A stretch of 29,094 bases of DNA from Planctomycetota bacterium (lineage in GTDB: Bacteria; Planctomycetota; PLA2; JAEUHO01), in contig JAHEIK010000001.1 of the NCBI GenBank assembly GCA_024639415.1, positions 1-29,094 on the forward strand, read 5' to 3'. Made by a program: the position numbers and the translations under genes. Shown here in pieces: positions 7,513 through 15,116 of this stretch. Under the pieces are notes generated by a model. It was given only the letters and a program-made list of their open reading frames with translations. It searched no databases and was not told where the DNA came from. Within the stretch, counting starts at the first letter, position 1. Every line of letters begins with the position of its first letter.

Positions 7513-8565
7513 CTAGCGCTCCTCGATCGAGACGAGCTTGGGCCGCAGGGGCAGGGCACCCGACTGCAGGACGTTCACGAGTTCCTCGGCCTGACGCGCC
7601 AGGTCGGACCGAGGACCTTGGCCGAACGAGATCTGGACGTTCGTCGTCAGCCTGCTGCGGATCGTGGGCGCCGAGTGGACCGCGCCGTCGAGAACGATGG
7701 CGAGCGGCAGCCGGACGTTCTTCGCGGTCCAGATGCCAAACGCCTCCTGCCACGCCTTGCGAACGTCGAAGATGACGACCGGCATGTTGATCTGGTCGAA
7801 GGACACCACAGGACGCGCGACCATGCGTCCATCGAACGTCTCGGCCTCGGAGGGCACCTCGAGCACGTGGAAGTGCTCGGCCGCGCTGCCGTCCTTCCCT
7901 GACGCGAGGGCCAAGCGGTAGGCCGGCTGCGTCGGCACGTGCGCCTCGCCCGCCGCGGCCGCCTGCTTCCAGCCCGCGATCTCCGCGGCCTTGAACGCCT
8001 CGAACGCGGCTGCCGATCCGCGCCACAGACCCGTCCGTGCCGGCGCGTCGTCGTCTGGGTCCATGCGCTTCGCGTACTCCGCGTCGGGCAGCACTTCGAT
8101 GAGGAACTCGAGCGTGCCGACGCGCGTAACCAGCGCCGCGATCGCCTCTCGGCGCTCCACAGGGAGCACGCGGAACCCGACGTAGAAGCGCGTCTCGGAC
8201 GCGGCCTTCACGCCGAACTCGCCGGGCTTCAGCGCCTGGATGCGCTGCGCCACGATCTCGACGACCTCGTCCATGAGTTCTCGCGCATCGGCGTCCTTGC
8301 CGATCCGGCCGGCCTTGCGTGCCGCGGCGGGGTCCGTCTCGAACGTCATCAGCACCCGCCAGTACTCCGGCGGCTTCGCCTGCTGCGCACGCCGCCTGGC
8401 CTCCTCGGCCTCGATCGACGGCGTGGGATCGTCCGGCGCGTCCTTGGCCGGAGTCTCCTTGGTCGGAGCCTCCTTGGAGGGCGGCTTGCCTGGGGCGTCG
8501 TCGCCGCAGCCGGGCAGCCATACCAGAACCAGAATCAGTGCGAGGACGGTTGCCGAGATCCGCAT
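7513..8565 (-). CDS. Lipoprotein with SecD periplasmic (P1 head) domain
   Basis: 350 aa. The N-terminus is a lipoprotein signal with lipobox LPGC (Cys20), followed by a Pro/Lys/Glu-rich linker. The C-terminus follows the pattern of the SecD first periplasmic domain: VVEIVAQRIQAL near residue 105, VGTLEFLIEVLPD near 160, and AIVLDGAVHSAPTIRSR, then ELVNVLQSGALPLRPKLVSIEER at the end. Full-length SecD would continue into its membrane helices here; this protein stops. It should therefore sit as a lipid-anchored periplasmic protein without the channel-coupling part. ATG 8565 has GGAGG 4 nt upstream; the in-frame ATG at 8577 has no such site. A possible -10, TACGAT, lies about 20 nt upstream. The role is unknown: chaperone-like binding of exported protein is one guess. 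Confidence 0.82.
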   Translation of the reverse strand: MRISATVLALILVLVWLPGCGDDAPGKPPSKEAPTKETPAKDAPDDPTPSIEAEEARRRAQQAKPPEYWRVLMTFETDPAAARKAGRIGKDADARELMDEVVEIVAQRIQALKPGEFGVKAASETRFYVGFRVLPVERREAIAALVTRVGTLEFLIEVLPDAEYAKRMDPDDDAPARTGLWRGSAAAFEAFKAAEIAGWKQAAAAGEAHVPTQPAYRLALASGKDGSAAEHFHVLEVPSEAETFDGRMVARPVVSFDQINMPVVIFDVRKAWQEAFGIWTAKNVRLPLAIVLDGAVHSAPTIRSRLTTNVQISFGQGPRSDLARQAEELVNVLQSGALPLRPKLVSIEER

Positions 8566-8614
8566 GCCACCTCCCAATCCGTCTCATCGTAGCGGGACTG
8601 GCAGCGCCCACGGG

Positions 8615-8620
8615 TAGACT
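8615..8620 (+). promoter_or_regulatory. Candidate -10 TAGACT giving a leaderless kinase mRNA
   Basis: TAGACT ends 8 nt before ATG 8629 and no Shine-Dalgarno precedes the ATG. A transcript starting 7-9 nt after the box would begin at or next to the start codon. The 63 bp gap to the divergent lipoprotein gene must hold both promoters. Confidence 0.4.
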
Positions 8621-8628
8621 CCGCGGCC

Positions 8629-11600
8629 ATGGGCGAGAGCGGCGATGTCCACATCCCGGGCTTCACGATCCTGCGCGAGCTGGGACGTGGTGCGATGGGC
8701 GTGGTCTACCTCGCGCACGAGGAGGCGCTCGGGCGCGACGTCGCACTCAAGGTCCTCAAGCCCGGCTTCGGCGAGGGTGACGAAGTGCGGCAGCGCTTCG
8801 AGCGCGAAGTCCGCGCGACGGCCCGTCTGAAGCACCCGAACATCGTGCCCATCCTCTCGACCGGCGAAGCGCAGGGACGCCGCTGGTTCGCGATGCAGTT
8901 CGTGCCCGGCGACACGCTGGATGAGGTCCTCACGAAGGCGCGCCACGGAACGATCGGCGTCGCACGCGCGGCACGCATCGTGCGCGAGGTGGCGTTCGCG
9001 CTCGACGCCGCGCACAACGCGGGGGTGACGCACCGGGACGTGAAGCCGGGCAACGTCATGCTGCGCACGGATCCGGCGCCGGAGGCCGAGCGCCGCAATC
9101 CCACACGGCGCATGCGCCGCTCATGGCTGCGCCGCGGCGGGAAGTCCGGCGGCGTGCCGATCGTCGACCTTCCGCTGCTCGCGGACTTCGGCCTCGCGGC
9201 GGATCGCACGGCGTCGAAGCTCAGCGAGTCGGGCATGCTCATCGGCACGCCGGGCTACATGTCGCCCGAGCAGTACCGCGGACAGGCGGAGGAGGTCGGC
9301 CCGCACTCCGACCAATGGGCGCTCGGCGTGTTGCTCTACGAGTGCATCACGGGGCACATGCCCTTCCCGACGACGGACCTGGCCACGCTCGCACGCATGA
9401 TCGGCCACGATGAGCCGATCCCGCCGTCGCGCCTCGACCCGCGCATCGACCGGGACCTCGAGACGATCTGCTTGAAGGCGCTCAGCAAGAATCCGCGCGA
9501 TCGCTACACCAATCTGCGCGCGATGGCCGACGACCTGAGCCACTGGCTTCGGGAGGAGCCCATCAGCGCACGCCCGCCCGGGCCCCTGCGCCGCGTCTCG
9601 GCGTGGGCGCGGCGCAAGCCGGCACGCGCGACGGCCCTCGGCGCGCTGCTCGTCGCGGGCGTCATCCTCGGCATCGTCAGCGTCGGCACCGGAATCTCGC
9701 GCAGGGCCCGCACGGCCGAGCTACGCGAGCAGGCCGAAGTGCACATGGACAACGGCGAGTTCGGCCTCGCCGAGCAGATGTACGACGAGTGGATCGCGCT
9801 GGATCCCGCCGACGGCAGACCCCACGACTTGCGCACCGTCGCGCGAGCGCGCCGCGGGGTGCTATCGGCAAGCCGGACCTTCGACCGGGCGGACAAGGCC
9901 ATCGACGCGCTGGGCCGTGAGCGGGACCGGCTCGCGCGACTGGAGGCGCGTGCGCGCCTGGGCGCGGACGCGTTCGGCGGCGCGGGGCTGGGCAGTGAGA
10001 ACGCACGCGGCTCCGAGCCCTGGTGGATGCGGCAGCCGAGCTACGCCGCCGGGCGCAAGATCGAGACGCTCCGAGCCGAGCTGGCGCGCAGGCTGGCGTC
10101 GGTCAGCAGCGATCTCGCCATCGCCCTCTCGCTGGCACGAACGCATGCTCCGGCCGCGGGACGCGAGGGCAGCCTGCTGCTGGAGACGATCCGCCAGCGT
10201 GCAGCCGAGTGGCACATGGAGGAGTGGCGGCTGGCCGTCGCGCGCGACGACACAGAAAGCGCCGAGCTGCACAAGCTGGCGGTCGGCAACCTCGACGGCA
10301 GGACCTTCGCGGCGGAGCTCAGTGGCGTGCGCCGCATCCGGATCCTCACAGGCCCCGAGCCGACGCACGCGTGGCTCTTCCGCTACGAGCGTGAGGCCGA
10401 CCTGATCGATCGCGGCGGTCCGCGCCTGCTGCCGGTGCCGTATCACCCGCAGCGGGGCGCCGCGGCCATCGGCCCTGCGTACGCGGAAGCCGTCGCGACG
10501 CGCCTCGCCGGCGAAGGCGAGCGGCCCGTGCGCGCGGACGTGCCGCGGCTCACGAGGCCGCTCGAGAGCACCGCGACCCATGTGGGCACGCACGAGGGCG
10601 CCATGCGTCGCGAACGGTACGACGCGCTGCTTGCCGGCAGTGCGTATCCGCTGGACACCTCGTCGGCCAACGCACTCGGACGTCTCGCCACGGATCACGC
10701 CCTCGAGCTGCCCCCGGGGCGCTACATGCTGCTCGTACGGCGCAGCGGGCGCCCAGACCTGCTGCTGCCGTTCGAAGTCGGGCGCACGGAACTGGAGCCG
10801 CTGGTCATCCCGGACGACCTCGGGCTGGAGCGCGTCCCCCCGGGCTTCGTGCTGGTTCCCGGCGGCGACGTCCTGCTCGGCGGCGACGACGAGCTGGCGC
10901 CGCGGGCCCTGCCGCGCCAGCGCGTGCCGGTACGCACCTTCCTCGCGGCCCGCTTCGAGCTGACCTACGCCGACTGGTGGGAGTTCCTGAACGACGAGCG
11001 GACGCTCGACGCGCTGGAGCGCGCGCTCAGCGCCGAGAACGGCAAGAGCCTGCGCTTCGTGCCGCGTAGCGACCGGGCTGCCGGCGACGCGCAGCCGGCG
11101 GACGCGGCGCTGCCCGCGCGGCTGCCTGGCTCGCGCAAGTTCGCGCCGATGGATGCACCGGAGCACCCGGCCTCCCACATCTCGCTGCACGACATCGTCG
11201 GCTACCTCACCCTGCCGGAGGGCGAGGACGAGCCGTTCGACTACCAGTACGAGGAGCTCAAGGAGGCCCTGCGCGGCTCGGATTCCATCGGCTGGGGCTA
11301 CCTCCGCTGGCGAACCGAGCGCTCGCGCGAGCGCGCCCGCCAGGCGGCGGCCGGCGACCCCGTGCTGCCCGACGTCGCGGTGGTGCGGCAACCGGATGGC
11401 AGCGTCGGCTACCGGGCCATGCGTTTCACGCTGCCGACGCAGCCGGAGTGGGAGCGCATGGCGCGCGGAGCCGACAGCCGGGCCTTCGTCTACGGCGACG
11501 AGCGGGAGTGGCTGTACTTCAAGGGCGACCGCTCGCGGCCCTACAACGCCGCCCCGGAGGCCATCGGCCTCTTCGCGGACGACGAGAGCGTCTTTGGCGT

Positions 11601-11808
11601 GCGGGACCTCACGGGCTCCGTTGCCGAGTGGACGGCCGACTGGGACGAGGACGGCTTGGACTTCTGGGTGAAGGGGCACTCCTGGGGCTCGCAGACGCCC
11701 GAGGACGATCGCATCGCCGCGCGCGACAGCTTGGCGCCGGAGGTGGTGAGCTCGCAGGTCGGCGTACGGCTCGTCGTGCGGGTGCTCGAGGAGCCGGAGG
11801 CACGCTGA
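8629..11808 (+). CDS. Transmembrane Ser/Thr protein kinase with PEGA-like and FGE-like extracellular domains
   Basis: 1059 aa. Residues 11-300 are a Hanks-type kinase: glycine loop GRGAMG (19-24), Lys41 in VALK, HRDVKPGN (135-142), DFG (Asp186) and GTPGYMSPEQ. About 30 mostly basic residues (RRMRRSWLRRGGK) are inserted between the catalytic loop and DFG. A membrane helix lies near 337-355. It is followed by a TPR-like stretch (EQMYDEWIALDPADG), a PEGA-like part (LPPGRYMLLVRRSGRPDL, about 700) and a formylglycine-generating-enzyme-like domain from about 735 (FVLVPGGDVLLGG, RFTLPTQPEWERMARG, DLTGSVAEW, QVGVRLVVRV). The last domain contains no cysteine, so the FGE reaction is unlikely; I expect a sensor or ligand-binding role. 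The kinase has all catalytic residues and should be active in the cytoplasm. Confidence 0.92.
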   Translation: MGESGDVHIPGFTILRELGRGAMGVVYLAHEEALGRDVALKVLKPGFGEGDEVRQRFEREVRATARLKHPNIVPILSTGEAQGRRWFAMQFVPGDTLDEVLTKARHGTIGVARAARIVREVAFALDAAHNAGVTHRDVKPGNVMLRTDPAPEAERRNPTRRMRRSWLRRGGKSGGVPIVDLPLLADFGLAADRTASKLSESGMLIGTPGYMSPEQYRGQAEEVGPHSDQWALGVLLYECITGHMPFPTTDLATLARMIGHDEPIPPSRLDPRIDRDLETICLKALSKNPRDRYTNLRAMADDLSHWLREEPISARPPGPLRRVSAWARRKPARATALGALLVAGVILGIVSVGTGISRRARTAELREQAEVHMDNGEFGLAEQMYDEWIALDPADGRPHDLRTVARARRGVLSASRTFDRADKAIDALGRERDRLARLEARARLGADAFGGAGLGSENARGSEPWWMRQPSYAAGRKIETLRAELARRLASVSSDLAIALSLARTHAPAAGREGSLLLETIRQRAAEWHMEEWRLAVARDDTESAELHKLAVGNLDGRTFAAELSGVRRIRILTGPEPTHAWLFRYEREADLIDRGGPRLLPVPYHPQRGAAAIGPAYAEAVATRLAGEGERPVRADVPRLTRPLESTATHVGTHEGAMRRERYDALLAGSAYPLDTSSANALGRLATDHALELPPGRYMLLVRRSGRPDLLLPFEVGRTELEPLVIPDDLGLERVPPGFVLVPGGDVLLGGDDELAPRALPRQRVPVRTFLAARFELTYADWWEFLNDERTLDALERALSAENGKSLRFVPRSDRAAGDAQPADAALPARLPGSRKFAPMDAPEHPASHISLHDIVGYLTLPEGEDEPFDYQYEELKEALRGSDSIGWGYLRWRTERSRERARQAAAGDPVLPDVAVVRQPDGSVGYRAMRFTLPTQPEWERMARGADSRAFVYGDEREWLYFKGDRSRPYNAAPEAIGLFADDESVFGVRDLTGSVAEWTADWDEDGLDFWVKGHSWGSQTPEDDRIAARDSLAPEVVSSQVGVRLVVRVLEEPEAR

Positions 11809-11821
11809 GGCGCAGCGCTTC

Positions 11822-11849
11822 TTGCTTGGCCCGGCCTCGGTTGTACTTT
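11822..11849 (+). promoter_or_regulatory. Candidate promoter of the MarR gene
   Basis: TTGCTT (11822-11827), a 16 bp spacer and TACTTT (11844-11849) lie directly before ATG 11856, with 6 nt between box and start. No Shine-Dalgarno is seen. CTTGC (11821-11825) and GCAAG (11850-11854) form a wide inverted pair flanking the promoter that might serve as an operator for autoregulation, but this is weak. Confidence 0.4.
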
Positions 11850-11855
11850 GCAAGC

Positions 11856-12284
11856 ATGACGGTCGACCTACTGCGGGACCTGGAGACGCGCCTGGCCCTC
11901 GGGCTGCGTGCGGACGCCGCGCGCGTGAAGCTCCTGGAGGCGACGGCCCGGGTGCTGCTCGCCGTGGGCGATCAGGAGGCCGTGGCCATGAGCGAGGTGG
12001 CCCGCCGGGTCGGCCGGGATCCGACGACGGCGACGCGCTTCGTGGATCGGGCCGCCGCCGACGGGCTGCTGCGCCGCGATCCGGCCGTGGAAGATCGCCG
12101 GCGGCGCCTCGTCCGCCTGACGGAGCTGGGTCTGGCGGCCCGGGGGCGCCTGCTGGAGGTGCGCAGCCGCCGGGCCGGGCAGTTGCTGGAGTCCATCCTG
12201 GCGGAGACCGGCCTGGGTGAGGGCCAGGTGGAGTGGTTCCTCAAGGCGTTCGTGACGGGCCTGGCGGATGGAGAGGGCGCGTAA
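11856..12284 (+). CDS. MarR-family winged-helix regulator
   Basis: 142 aa. The centre matches the MarR DNA-binding region: AMSEVARRVGRDPTTATRFVDRAAADGLL is the helix-turn-helix, followed by the wing RRDPAVEDRRRRLVRLTELG. The N- and C-terminal helices would form the dimer. It is a shorter member than the usual 140-160 aa only by a few residues. It follows the kinase gene by 47 bp but has its own likely promoter. No gene for efflux or catabolism lies directly beside it except the repeat spacer, so its target is unknown; the ABC exporter 7 kb upstream is too far to infer a link. Confidence 0.88.
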   Translation: MTVDLLRDLETRLALGLRADAARVKLLEATARVLLAVGDQEAVAMSEVARRVGRDPTTATRFVDRAAADGLLRRDPAVEDRRRRLVRLTELGLAARGRLLEVRSRRAGQLLESILAETGLGEGQVEWFLKAFVTGLADGEGA

Positions 12285-12293
12285 CGCGCTCTC
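12271..12293 (+). terminator. Hairpin overlapping the MarR stop codon
   Basis: GAGAG-GG-CGCG (12271-12281) pairs with CGCG-CTCTC (12285-12293), with a 2 nt bulge; the 3 nt loop is the TAA stop codon itself. No T-run follows, so it is at best a weak terminator or mRNA end protector. Confidence 0.35.
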
Positions 12294-12532
12294 CCACACT
12301 CTCACGCCCTCACCTTGCCTCTCTCACGGTCGCCATGGGTCGATCGGGTCGTTGCCGTCATGCCGTAGGGGCCTTGGGAGGCCGACGCGCAGCGGAGGCC
12401 GAGTCTTGGCCCGCGACTCGCTACGCTCGCGCGGGCCTCCCAAGGCCCCTACAGCTCCACCCCCACAGGCAGGATCAAGGGGACGATCGTGCGCGAGAGA
12501 CTGGTGAGGGGGTGAGAAGAGCGGCGAAGCCC
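12285..12532. other. Repeat-rich spacer between convergent genes
   Basis: 248 bp with no gene. It contains CTCTCCCACACTCTCACGCC-type short repeats (12291-12330), a long inverted repeat (12365-12452) and GGTGAGGGGGTGAG (12503-12516). It separates the MarR gene from a minus-strand gene, so it likely also serves as a termination zone for both. Confidence 0.6.
12365..12452. repeat. 18 bp perfect inverted repeat, REP/MITE-like element
   Basis: GTAGGGGCCTTGGGAGGC (12365-12382) is the exact reverse complement of 12435-12452. Inside, GGCCCGCG (12408-12415) can pair with CGCGGGCC (12430-12437). The 88 bp unit carries no gene. Its GTAGGGGCC ends match the element at 17591-17642, suggesting one dispersed family. 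Confidence 0.8.
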
Positions 12533-13345
12533 CTACCGCCGCACGACCAGGCTCACACGCGCGGTCTTCCCCGCGACGATGTCGACCTCGGCCTCGTCGT
12601 ACTCCTCGAATGCGCTGACCACGCGCAGGCGGTAACGACCGGGGAGGATCCCGAACACCACACCCTCCGGACCGATCTCCGCCGTCGCGTACGTCTTCGG
12701 GCTGGTCAGGCGACGGGACGTGCGCTCCTGGTACCAGGCCGACACGGGCTGATCGCGGTAGTCGTAGAGCGTGAGCTTGACCTTGGGAGGCCGCTTCTTG
12801 TCGTAGGCGATCACGTCGTACTGGATGGCGCCGGCCAGATCGACGTCGACGAACAACTCGTTGTCGCGGTCCCGCTTGACGACGGTTGTCACGCTGCGCC
12901 CGATGATGTGGTCGCCCTGCACACGCACGCGCACCGGCCCGGCGACGACGCCCTTGGCAACCCAACGGCGCTCGTCCTTGTCGTAGAGCGGGAGGCGCGT
13001 CCGCCAGGCGGCGTAGGAGGCCGGCTCGATGAAGACCTGCATCGCACCGGAGTCGAGCGCTGAGAGATCCGGTCCGCGCAGCGTCACCTGGAGATCGCCC
13101 TTGGGCAGCGTGCGCGGATCGGGAACGACGATGTGCTTGCGCTTCGGTGAGCGCTCGCGGCCCTTGACGCTGAGGCCCTCGGCCTCGAGCTGCCTGGCCT
13201 GCAGGCCCTCACCGCGCGCGGACGTGCCCAGCTCGCCGTCGGACTCGTACGTAGGCGTGTCGAGTTCGGTGTCCGCACCCGCGAGCAGCCACCACCCGGC
13301 GGCGGCGGCGAGGAGAATCAGGACGATGGGAACGGTGTTGCGCAT
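12533..13345 (-). CDS. Membrane-anchored protein of unknown function, probable beta-sandwich
   Basis: 270 aa. A single hydrophobic helix (about 6-22, VPIVLILLAAAAGWWLL) anchors the protein, with the rest outside the cytoplasm. Residues 25-75 are charged and probably disordered. The remainder is strand-rich; the end (VVFGILPGRYRLRVVS ... VDIVAGKTARVSLVVRR) follows the pattern of carboxypeptidase-regulatory-like/Ig-fold domains. I do not recognise a family. No Shine-Dalgarno is evident before ATG 13345. Its stop codon TAG runs into GGGGCTTCGCCGC, part of the GTAGGG-type gene-end repeat. Stands alone: no shared operon with the dehydrogenase gene, 93 bp upstream. Confidence 0.75.
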   Translation of the reverse strand: MRNTVPIVLILLAAAAGWWLLAGADTELDTPTYESDGELGTSARGEGLQARQLEAEGLSVKGRERSPKRKHIVVPDPRTLPKGDLQVTLRGPDLSALDSGAMQVFIEPASYAAWRTRLPLYDKDERRWVAKGVVAGPVRVRVQGDHIIGRSVTTVVKRDRDNELFVDVDLAGAIQYDVIAYDKKRPPKVKLTLYDYRDQPVSAWYQERTSRRLTSPKTYATAEIGPEGVVFGILPGRYRLRVVSAFEEYDEAEVDIVAGKTARVSLVVRR

Positions 13346-13438
13346 GGGACCGGGGAGGGAACGCGGCGAGCCGCCGCCGTCTTCCCGACCGGCATCATCC
13401 CAGGCGACGGAGGGCGGCGAAGCCAGCGCCGGTCGGCC

Positions 13439-14605
13439 CTACGCGAATGCGTCCAACCCCGTGATCTCGCGCCCGATGATGAGGGTGTGGATGTCGTGCG
13501 TGCCCTCGTACGTCTTCACGCTCTCGAGATTGCACATGTGGCGCATGGTCTGGTACTCGTCCGAGACGCCGTTGGCGCCCAGCATGTCGCGACCGGCCCG
13601 GGCGATCTCGAGTGCGAAGTGGCAGGCATTGCGCTTGGCCATGCTGACCTGGATCGGGGTGAGGGTGCCCGCTTCCTTGAGCCGGCCGAGACGCAGGTTC
13701 ATCAGCTGCGCCTTGGTGATCTCGGCCAGCATCTCGACGAGCTTGGCCTGGTAGAGCTGGAACTGGGACAGCTTCTTGTCGAACTGCGTACGCTGTCCAC
13801 CGTAGCCGCGCACCTCGTCGAAGACGGCCATCGCTGCGCCGACGACGCCCCAGGCGATGCCGTAGCGCGCCTGGTTCAGGCACGACAGCGGTCCGCTCAG
13901 TCCCTTGGCCTTCGGCAGCATGGCCGAGGCGGGCAGCTTCACGTCCTGCAGGACCAGCTCGCTCGTGACCGAAGCGCGCAAGCTGTGCTTGCCGCGCTGC
14001 TCGGGCGCGGAGAAGCCGGGCGTGTCGGTCGGTACGACGAAGCCGTGGATCTCGCCTTCGCACTTGGCCCAGACGACGGCGACCTGCGACATCGTGCCGT
14101 TCGTGATCCACATCTTGGCGCCGTTGAGCACGAAGCCGTCACCGTCGCGGACGGCCGTCGTCTCCATGCCGCCGGGATCACTGCCGTGGTCGGGCTCAGT
14201 GAGTCCGAAGCAGCCGACCGCCTCACCGCTGTAGAGCTTGGGCAGCCACTCGTCCTTCTGCTCGTCGCTCCCGAAACGCCAGATCGGGTACATGACCAGC
14301 GCGCCCTGCACGCTGACGAAGGAGCGCAGGCCCGAGTCGCCGCGCTCGAGCTCCTGCATGACGAGACCGTACGCCACGGCACCCAGACGCGGGAAGTCGC
14401 CGTAGTCGAGGTTGCCGCCGAGCACGCCGAGCTCGCCGAGCTCGCCGATGACCTCCTTCGGGAAGTAGCCGTCGCGGTAGGCCTTCTCGACGAGCGGCAG
14501 GTAGCGCTCGGAGACCCAATCCCGCACGGCGTCCCGCACCATGCGTTCCTCCTCGCTGAGGAGTGCGTCCACGTCGAAGAAGTCGGGCGCCTGATACTTC
14601 GCCAT
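13439..14605 (-). CDS. gcdH: Glutaryl-CoA dehydrogenase (decarboxylating type)
   Basis: 388 aa, full length for an acyl-CoA dehydrogenase. It oxidises and decarboxylates glutaryl-CoA to crotonyl-CoA using FAD, in lysine and tryptophan breakdown. Strong family landmarks are SVQGALVMYPI, GCFGLTEPDHGSDP, NGAKMWITNG, CLNQARYGIAWG, RDMLGANGVSDEY and TYEGTHDIHTLI. The catalytic Glu (about 367) with the preceding Tyr, Arg94 and Glu87 are present; these are the residues reported to mark the decarboxylating enzyme. TAGGAGG lies 5-6 nt before ATG 14605; a GTG one codon upstream is too close to it. No other lysine-degradation gene is in the window. Confidence 0.93.
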   Translation of the reverse strand: MAKYQAPDFFDVDALLSEEERMVRDAVRDWVSERYLPLVEKAYRDGYFPKEVIGELGELGVLGGNLDYGDFPRLGAVAYGLVMQELERGDSGLRSFVSVQGALVMYPIWRFGSDEQKDEWLPKLYSGEAVGCFGLTEPDHGSDPGGMETTAVRDGDGFVLNGAKMWITNGTMSQVAVVWAKCEGEIHGFVVPTDTPGFSAPEQRGKHSLRASVTSELVLQDVKLPASAMLPKAKGLSGPLSCLNQARYGIAWGVVGAAMAVFDEVRGYGGQRTQFDKKLSQFQLYQAKLVEMLAEITKAQLMNLRLGRLKEAGTLTPIQVSMAKRNACHFALEIARAGRDMLGANGVSDEYQTMRHMCNLESVKTYEGTHDIHTLIIGREITGLDAFA

Positions 14606-14684
14606 CACTGCCTCCTAGGCCACGCAGGGTCGTGGCGCGGAAGGTACCTCGGCGGGGCAGGGGAGGGCAGGGGAGACGGAGCGC

Positions 14685-15074
14685 CTAGCGCAGCTTGCGG
14701 CGGCGGCGGACGGGCGCGGCGGGCCCCTTGGGCTCCGGAGCGGGCTTGGCCGCGGCCTGGGGGGCCGCGCCCCCACCGCCCAGCATGTCCTTCTGGACGA
14801 AGGTGAGCCGGGTGTTGCCGGCCCGGATGGCGTCCCCGTCGGCGAGACGCTGGCGCTGCGCGCGCCGGCCGTTCACGGTGGTCCCGTTCGTCGAGCCGAG
14901 GTCCTCCAGGTACCAGATGCCTGCCTCCGAGACGACGCGGAAGTGTCGCCGCGAGGCGAGGTTGTCCTCGAGGACGAAGGTCGCCGAGGCGTCCCGACCG
15001 ACGACACACTCGCCCCCGCCGAGCGCGTGATCCCGACCGACGCCCGGTCCTTGCTTGATCACGAGACGCGGCAT
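14685..15074 (-). CDS. Small FHA-domain protein
   Basis: 129 aa, essentially one forkhead-associated domain that binds phosphothreonine peptides. Key positions are GR (26-27), SRRH (41-44) and STNGTTVNG (61-69), the usual binding loop residues. The last 35 residues are an Ala/Pro-rich tail ending in RRRRKLR, which may bind nucleic acid or membrane lipid. AAGGAG stands 6 nt before the ATG, and TATCCT (15096-15101 on the plus strand) is a good -10 candidate 21 nt upstream. It is divergent from the flavin reductase gene with 42 bp between. Likely reader of the Ser/Thr kinases encoded at 8629 and 18701, which is inference from genome context. Confidence 0.88.
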   Translation of the reverse strand: MPRLVIKQGPGVGRDHALGGGECVVGRDASATFVLEDNLASRRHFRVVSEAGIWYLEDLGSTNGTTVNGRRAQRQRLADGDAIRAGNTRLTFVQKDMLGGGGAAPQAAAKPAPEPKGPAAPVRRRRKLR

Positions 15075-15116
15075 GGAAATCTCCTTGGGCACGTCAGGAT
15101 ACCCCAGGAGCAGCCT

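Noticed and set aside
5496..7559. Long open frame on the minus strand (687 codons)
   Set aside because: It is a shadow of the ExbD-toroid gene: rich in Arg, Ala and His with no domain, while the plus strand has a signal peptide, a ribosome site and recognisable motifs.
9862..11853. Long open frame on the minus strand (663 codons)
   Set aside because: Antisense of the kinase/FGE gene; its composition is that of a GC-rich shadow frame and no motif is present.
12365..12452. Insertion sequence remnant
   Set aside because: The inverted repeat is only 88 bp with no transposase and no clear target duplication; a REP/MITE-like element fits better.
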